From NCBI GenBank assembly GCA_002348905.1, contig DEBW01000077.1, positions 10,206-27,016 of the forward strand: a DNA stretch of 16,811 bases, in the 5' to 3' direction. A program made the translations under genes and the position numbers. Source of the stretch: Ruminococcus flavefaciens (lineage in GTDB: Bacteria > Bacillota > Clostridia > Oscillospirales > Ruminococcaceae). Positions 13,885-16,811 of this stretch are shown one piece after another. Every line of letters begins with the position of its first letter. Position 1 is the first letter of the stretch. The notes under the pieces were generated by a model. The model made no database searches and was not told the origin of the DNA. It was given only the letters and a program-made list of their open reading frames with translations.

Positions 13885-15120
13885 ATGGAAAACTTTTTCG
13901 ACGCACTCAAGATGCTCGGTGAGGAAAACAGCGTTGAGACTGAACTTCTTGTTGAGAAGGTGAAGTCTGCGATGTTAAAGGCTGCTAAAAGAGCCTATCC
14001 ACACAGCGAGGACAGAATCAGAGTCGATATTGACCTTGCAAAGAAAAAATTTGCTATGTACATCGCTCAGGAAATAATCCCCGATCAGCCTTTTGATGAG
14101 AACGAAATAAATATTGATGTCGCTAAGACTATTGATCCTAATGCTGTAGTCGGCGGTACTATATTAAAAGAGATCGACATCTCAAAGCTCGGAAGAATGG
14201 CTGCTCTTTCAGCTAAGCAGTCTATAAAGGGCGACCTCAGAGAGATCAACCGTGAGCAGATGCTCAGCAAGTTCGAGCAGAAGGAACATGACTGCATCAC
14301 TGCTACTGTTTCTCAGATAGAGCCTGGCAGAGGTACTGTAACTGTTGTATATGAGGGTACTGAACTTTATCTCTTCAAGAATGAGCAGATACCAGGCGAG
14401 GAACTCGTTGAGGGCAGACCTGTAAAGGTTTATATCACTGGCATCGTAGGCAAGACAAAGAAGCCTATCGTTAAGATATCACGTACTGACAAGTACCTTG
14501 TAAAGCGTCTCTTTGAACTTGCTGTTCCTGAGATATATGACGGCATCGTTGAAGTAAAGGCTATATCCCGTGAAGCTGGTTCACGTACAAAGATAGCTGT
14601 ATGGTCTAAGGATCCTAACGTTGACGCTGTAGGCGCTTGCATAGGACCTCAGAGGTCAAGAATAACTGCTGTTGTAAATGAACTCAACGGCGAAAAGATC
14701 GACATTATCCCATGGAGTGAAAAGACTGAGGAATTTATCGCAAGAGCTCTTGCTCCTGCTCAGGTACTCAAGACTGTTATCACCTCCGAGGAGGAAAAGA
14801 CCTGCACAGTTATCGTTCAGAACAATCAGCTCTCACTTGCTATCGGCAATAAGGGACAGAATGCTAAGCTCGCTGCTAAGCTCACAAGCTTCAAGATAGA
14901 CATAAAGCCTCAGTTTGATACTATCACAGGTGAGGCTGCTCCTGAACTCAGCGATGATTTCGTTGTACCAGTAAGCGAGACTGCTGCTGAGGAGGAAGTT
15001 CAGGCTGAGACAACTGAAACTCCTGCTGAAACAACAGAGGCTGTTGAAGCGCCGGCTGCTGAGACTACAGAAGCTCCTGCTGAGAACGCTGAGACAGAAA
15101 ACGCTGCTACTGAGGAATAA
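13885..15120 (+). CDS. nusA: Transcription termination/antitermination factor NusA with extra acidic Thr-rich tail
   Basis: The N-terminal RNA polymerase-binding domain spans about 1-125, an S1 domain 135-200 (DCITATVSQIEPGRG ... PIVKISRT), KH1 about 202-280 with GACIGPQRSRI (250-260), and KH2 about 285-345 with AIGNKGQNAKLA (319-330). NusA binds RNA polymerase and nascent RNA and controls pausing, intrinsic termination and antitermination. The total is 411 residues, while B. subtilis NusA, with these same domains, is about 370. The surplus is a C-terminal tail (about 350-411) built from Glu, Thr, Ala, Pro and Val with repeated AETTE/APAE units. It is not an E. coli-type AR repeat by sequence but could mimic one by charge. 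The start has a GGAGG site. The 60-base gap from rimP holds no convincing promoter. Confidence 0.97.
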   Translation: MENFFDALKMLGEENSVETELLVEKVKSAMLKAAKRAYPHSEDRIRVDIDLAKKKFAMYIAQEIIPDQPFDENEINIDVAKTIDPNAVVGGTILKEIDISKLGRMAALSAKQSIKGDLREINREQMLSKFEQKEHDCITATVSQIEPGRGTVTVVYEGTELYLFKNEQIPGEELVEGRPVKVYITGIVGKTKKPIVKISRTDKYLVKRLFELAVPEIYDGIVEVKAISREAGSRTKIAVWSKDPNVDAVGACIGPQRSRITAVVNELNGEKIDIIPWSEKTEEFIARALAPAQVLKTVITSEEEKTCTVIVQNNQLSLAIGNKGQNAKLAAKLTSFKIDIKPQFDTITGEAAPELSDDFVVPVSETAAEEEVQAETTETPAETTEAVEAPAAETTEAPAENAETENAATEE

Positions 15121-15122
15121 TT

Positions 15123-15401
15123 ATGAAACCTAAAAAGATCCCCATGAGAATGTGTCTCGGCTGCAATGAGATGAAGCCCAAAAAGGAACTTCTCCGTGTC
15201 GTTAAGTCTCCTGAGGGCGAGATAAGCCTTGACTTCGTCGGAAAGGCTAACGGCAGAGGCGCTTATATATGCAAAAGCACCGAATGTTTCGAGAAGGCAA
15301 GAAAAGCCCGCAGATTCGAGAAGAATTTCTCATGTAAGATAGACGAGAGCGTTTATGAGGTGATGGCTGATGAACTCAGAAAAGAAACGGAAAACTGCTG
15401 A
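15123..15401 (+). CDS. ylxR: YlxR family RNA-binding protein (DUF448)
   Basis: The 92-residue protein has the family core: PMRMCLGCNEMKPKKELLRV with Cys11 and Cys14, then NGRGAYICKSTECFEKARKA with the GRGAYIC motif at 44-50 and Cys50 and Cys55. The protein is small and basic. Family members are thought to bind RNA, and a role in controlling gene expression has been proposed in Firmicutes; the precise role is open. It starts two bases after the nusA stop, with its GAGGA site inside the end of nusA, so translation is coupled. It is always found in this position between nusA and the L7Ae-like gene or infB. Confidence 0.95.
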   Translation: MKPKKIPMRMCLGCNEMKPKKELLRVVKSPEGEISLDFVGKANGRGAYICKSTECFEKARKARRFEKNFSCKIDESVYEVMADELRKETENC

Positions 15402-15684
15402 CCTGCTGACTATCTGCATCAAAGCAGGCAAGACGGTCAAGGGCTTCGACAGCTCTATGGATGCTGTTAAAGAAGGCAAGGCTTTCTGTGTGCTTACCGC
15501 TTCGGATGCTTCACCCAAAACTGTAAAGGAAGTCGATTTCGTCTGCGGAAAGTATGAGGTCACGGTGCTCGCCACTGAGCTTGAAAAGGCTGAAATGGCT
15601 CGCCTCTGCGGCAAGGAAACTGCTGTTATAGCGGTATGCGACAAGGGTTTCGCTGACGGATTCATAAAGAAGATACAAAAATAA
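15370..15684 (+). CDS. L7Ae-like ribosomal/RNA-binding protein (YlxQ family)
   Basis: This 104-residue protein of the L7Ae/L30e/Gadd45 fold shows KRKTADLLTICIKAGKTVKG at the start, then SSMDAVKEGKAFCVLTASDASPKT and TAVIAVCDKGFADGFIKKI. Members bind kink-turn RNA; the B. subtilis relative in this operon is YlxQ. The ATG at 15370 gives a 32-base overlap with ylxR, which is long, but GAGGTG lies seven bases upstream and the protein begins at the usual family N-terminus. Coupled translation is likely. The 96-base gap to infB shows a TTGACA without a -10 box and a weak 7-bp hairpin (15724-15748). Confidence 0.93.
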   Translation: MNSEKKRKTADLLTICIKAGKTVKGFDSSMDAVKEGKAFCVLTASDASPKTVKEVDFVCGKYEVTVLATELEKAEMARLCGKETAVIAVCDKGFADGFIKKIQK

Positions 15685-15780
15685 CACCTCAAAAGTGTTG
15701 ACATATATTACCGGTCTTGCACCAAAAGCAAAATCAAACGCTGCTTTTCTGCGGCTAAGTTAATGGAGGTACTGCAACAT

Positions 15781-16811
15781 ATGGCAAAAAAAATAAAGCT
15801 GAGCGACGCTGCGAAGGATCTTAATATCACTTCACAGGAGCTTATTGATTTTTTCACCGAAAAGGGTGATAACAAGAAGAGAGCTGCTTCATCAACTCTT
15901 ACTGAAGAGGAAATGAATGCTGTCCTTGAACACTATACCAAGGCTAACGAGGTAAAGAACTTTGACGAGTACTTCGCTTCAAAGAATGAGCCAAAGCCTG
16001 AGATAAAGCAGGTAAAGGAAGAACCTAAGGCTGAAAAGAAGCCTAAGACTGAGAAAAAGCCGGCTGACAAATCTGCAAAGCCTGCACCTAAGAAGGAAGA
16101 AAAGAAGTCTGCACCGGAAAAGAAGCAGGAGACCAAGCCTGCTGAACAGCCTAAGGCTGAAAAGAAGCCGGAAGCTCCTAAGGCTGAACCTGTCAAGGCT
16201 GCTGAGCCTGCAAAGACTGAGCCTGTAAAGGCTGCTGAACCTGCAAAGGCTCCTGCTGCCTCTGAGGAAAAGAAAAACGACAAGAAGAAAAATGATAAGA
16301 AGAAGGAGCAGGTCAAGGCTCGTGACAGAGGCGAAAGTTCAAAGCTCAACTACAACTTCTCTTCCGAGACAGCTACTACTGCTACTCAGAGACGTACAGT
16401 TGATACTCGTGGAAGCTATGTTGACCTCGACAAGTACAACGAGAGATACGACCAGATGGCTTCTTCCAATAATAAGCACGGCGGCGAGAACTACAGCTCC
16501 AAGAAGCAGAAGATAAATCAGAAGTCTGCTCAGAGAAACCGTCAGCAGTTCAGCAAGAAGGAGTCCGAGGCTGAAAAGCTCAAGAGACTTGAACTTGAAC
16601 GTGCAAGAAAACAGCAGCTCAAGGTAATGATACCTGAAACTATCACTGTAGGCGAGCTTGCTGCAAGACTTAAAGCTACTGCTACCGATGTTATCAAGAA
16701 GCTCATGGGACTCGGCGTTATGGCTTCTATCAATCAGGAGATAGACTTCGATACTGCTTCACTCGTTGCTGAGGAAATGGGTGCAAAGGTAGAGAAGGAA
16801 GTTATCGTTAC
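15781..16811 (+). CDS. infB: Translation initiation factor IF-2, N-terminal part (3' end outside window)
   Basis: The frame is open from the ATG at 15781 to the window edge, giving 343 residues. It begins MAKKIKLSDAAKDLNITSQE, the first IF2_N domain (about 1-52). A long low-complexity region rich in Lys, Glu, Pro and Ala (about 70-185) includes AEPVK/AEPAK repeats at 135-158. A Lys/Arg-rich helix (about 255-282) follows, then the second IF2_N domain at 284-334 (IPETITVGELAARLKATATD). The GTPase domain and C-terminal fMet-tRNA-binding domains lie beyond the edge. IF-2 brings fMet-tRNA to the 30S subunit and promotes subunit joining. GGAGGT lies 10 bases upstream of the start. Confidence 0.96.
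   Translation, partial: MAKKIKLSDAAKDLNITSQELIDFFTEKGDNKKRAASSTLTEEEMNAVLEHYTKANEVKNFDEYFASKNEPKPEIKQVKEEPKAEKKPKTEKKPADKSAKPAPKKEEKKSAPEKKQETKPAEQPKAEKKPEAPKAEPVKAAEPAKTEPVKAAEPAKAPAASEEKKNDKKKNDKKKEQVKARDRGESSKLNYNFSSETATTATQRRTVDTRGSYVDLDKYNERYDQMASSNNKHGGENYSSKKQKINQKSAQRNRQQFSKKESEAEKLKRLELERARKQQLKVMIPETITVGELAARLKATATDVIKKLMGLGVMASINQEIDFDTASLVAEEMGAKVEKEVIV

Noticed and set aside
15698..15726. TTGACA before infB as an internal promoter
   Set aside because: No recognisable -10 box lies 16-18 bases downstream.
16083..16270. Repeats in infB resembling a tandem array
   Set aside because: They are codon-level repeats of AEPVK/AEPAK in a known low-complexity linker, in frame and without constant spacers, so not a CRISPR or minisatellite element.
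15933..16349. Minus-strand open frame of 138 codons, Phe/Ser/Ala-rich
   Set aside because: It mirrors the Lys/Glu/Ala-rich linker of infB, which creates long antisense open frames by composition alone.

Overview
The window looks like chromosomal core DNA from an anaerobic, low-to-mid GC Clostridia-type Firmicute. A Ruminococcus-like member of the Oscillospiraceae is my best guess. The support is: Firmicute gene orders (mazG / rqcP, and rimP-nusA-ylxR-L7Ae-infB), strong GGAGG-type ribosome binding sites, near-consensus sigma-A promoters, a small clostridial 2[4Fe-4S] ferredoxin, a PaaK-type aryl-CoA ligase, and lipoproteins with Thr/Glu/Ala-rich linkers. The species is inferred from style; no 16S rRNA gene or other direct marker is present.

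Left part (1-5850). The 3' end of a phenylacetate-CoA ligase-like gene (+) meets a block of minus-strand genes at a 63-bp nested inverted repeat. Reading in the minus direction, the first block is mazG-hup-rqcP: nucleotide sanitation, nucleoid protein, and a ribosome quality-control S4 protein, with an internal hairpin terminator/attenuator before rqcP. Upstream of that is a second minus-strand block: a PLP aminotransferase with a textbook promoter, a 170-residue protein of unknown function, and trpS.

Middle part (5850-10830). A two-gene operon encodes an ECF sigma factor and a membrane protein, coupled by an ATGA overlap. The membrane protein is probably its anti-sigma partner and has a large extracytoplasmic domain that resembles the IseA cell-wall hydrolase inhibitor family. 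It is divergent from a SpoVB/MurJ-like lipid-linked oligosaccharide flippase. Next come a convergent secreted lipoprotein, a ferredoxin, and a promoter region shared with an orphan ABC-type solute-binding lipoprotein.

Right part (10830-16811). The solute-binding protein is followed by a membrane-anchored Ig-like (BIG2) protein with its own promoter and terminator. Then comes the transcription/translation operon rimP-nusA-ylxR-L7Ae-like-infB, with a structured leader. infB runs off the right edge. NusA carries an unusual Thr/Glu/Ala/Pro tail that resembles the linkers of the exported proteins nearby.

I see no CRISPR array, tRNA or rRNA gene, insertion sequence, phage gene, toxin-antitoxin pair or recognisable defence cluster. 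Nothing here convincingly amounts to a new multi-gene system. The best leads are the sigma factor/IseA-like membrane protein pair, the unknown 170-residue protein, the nested repeat at 1255-1317, and the NusA tail.
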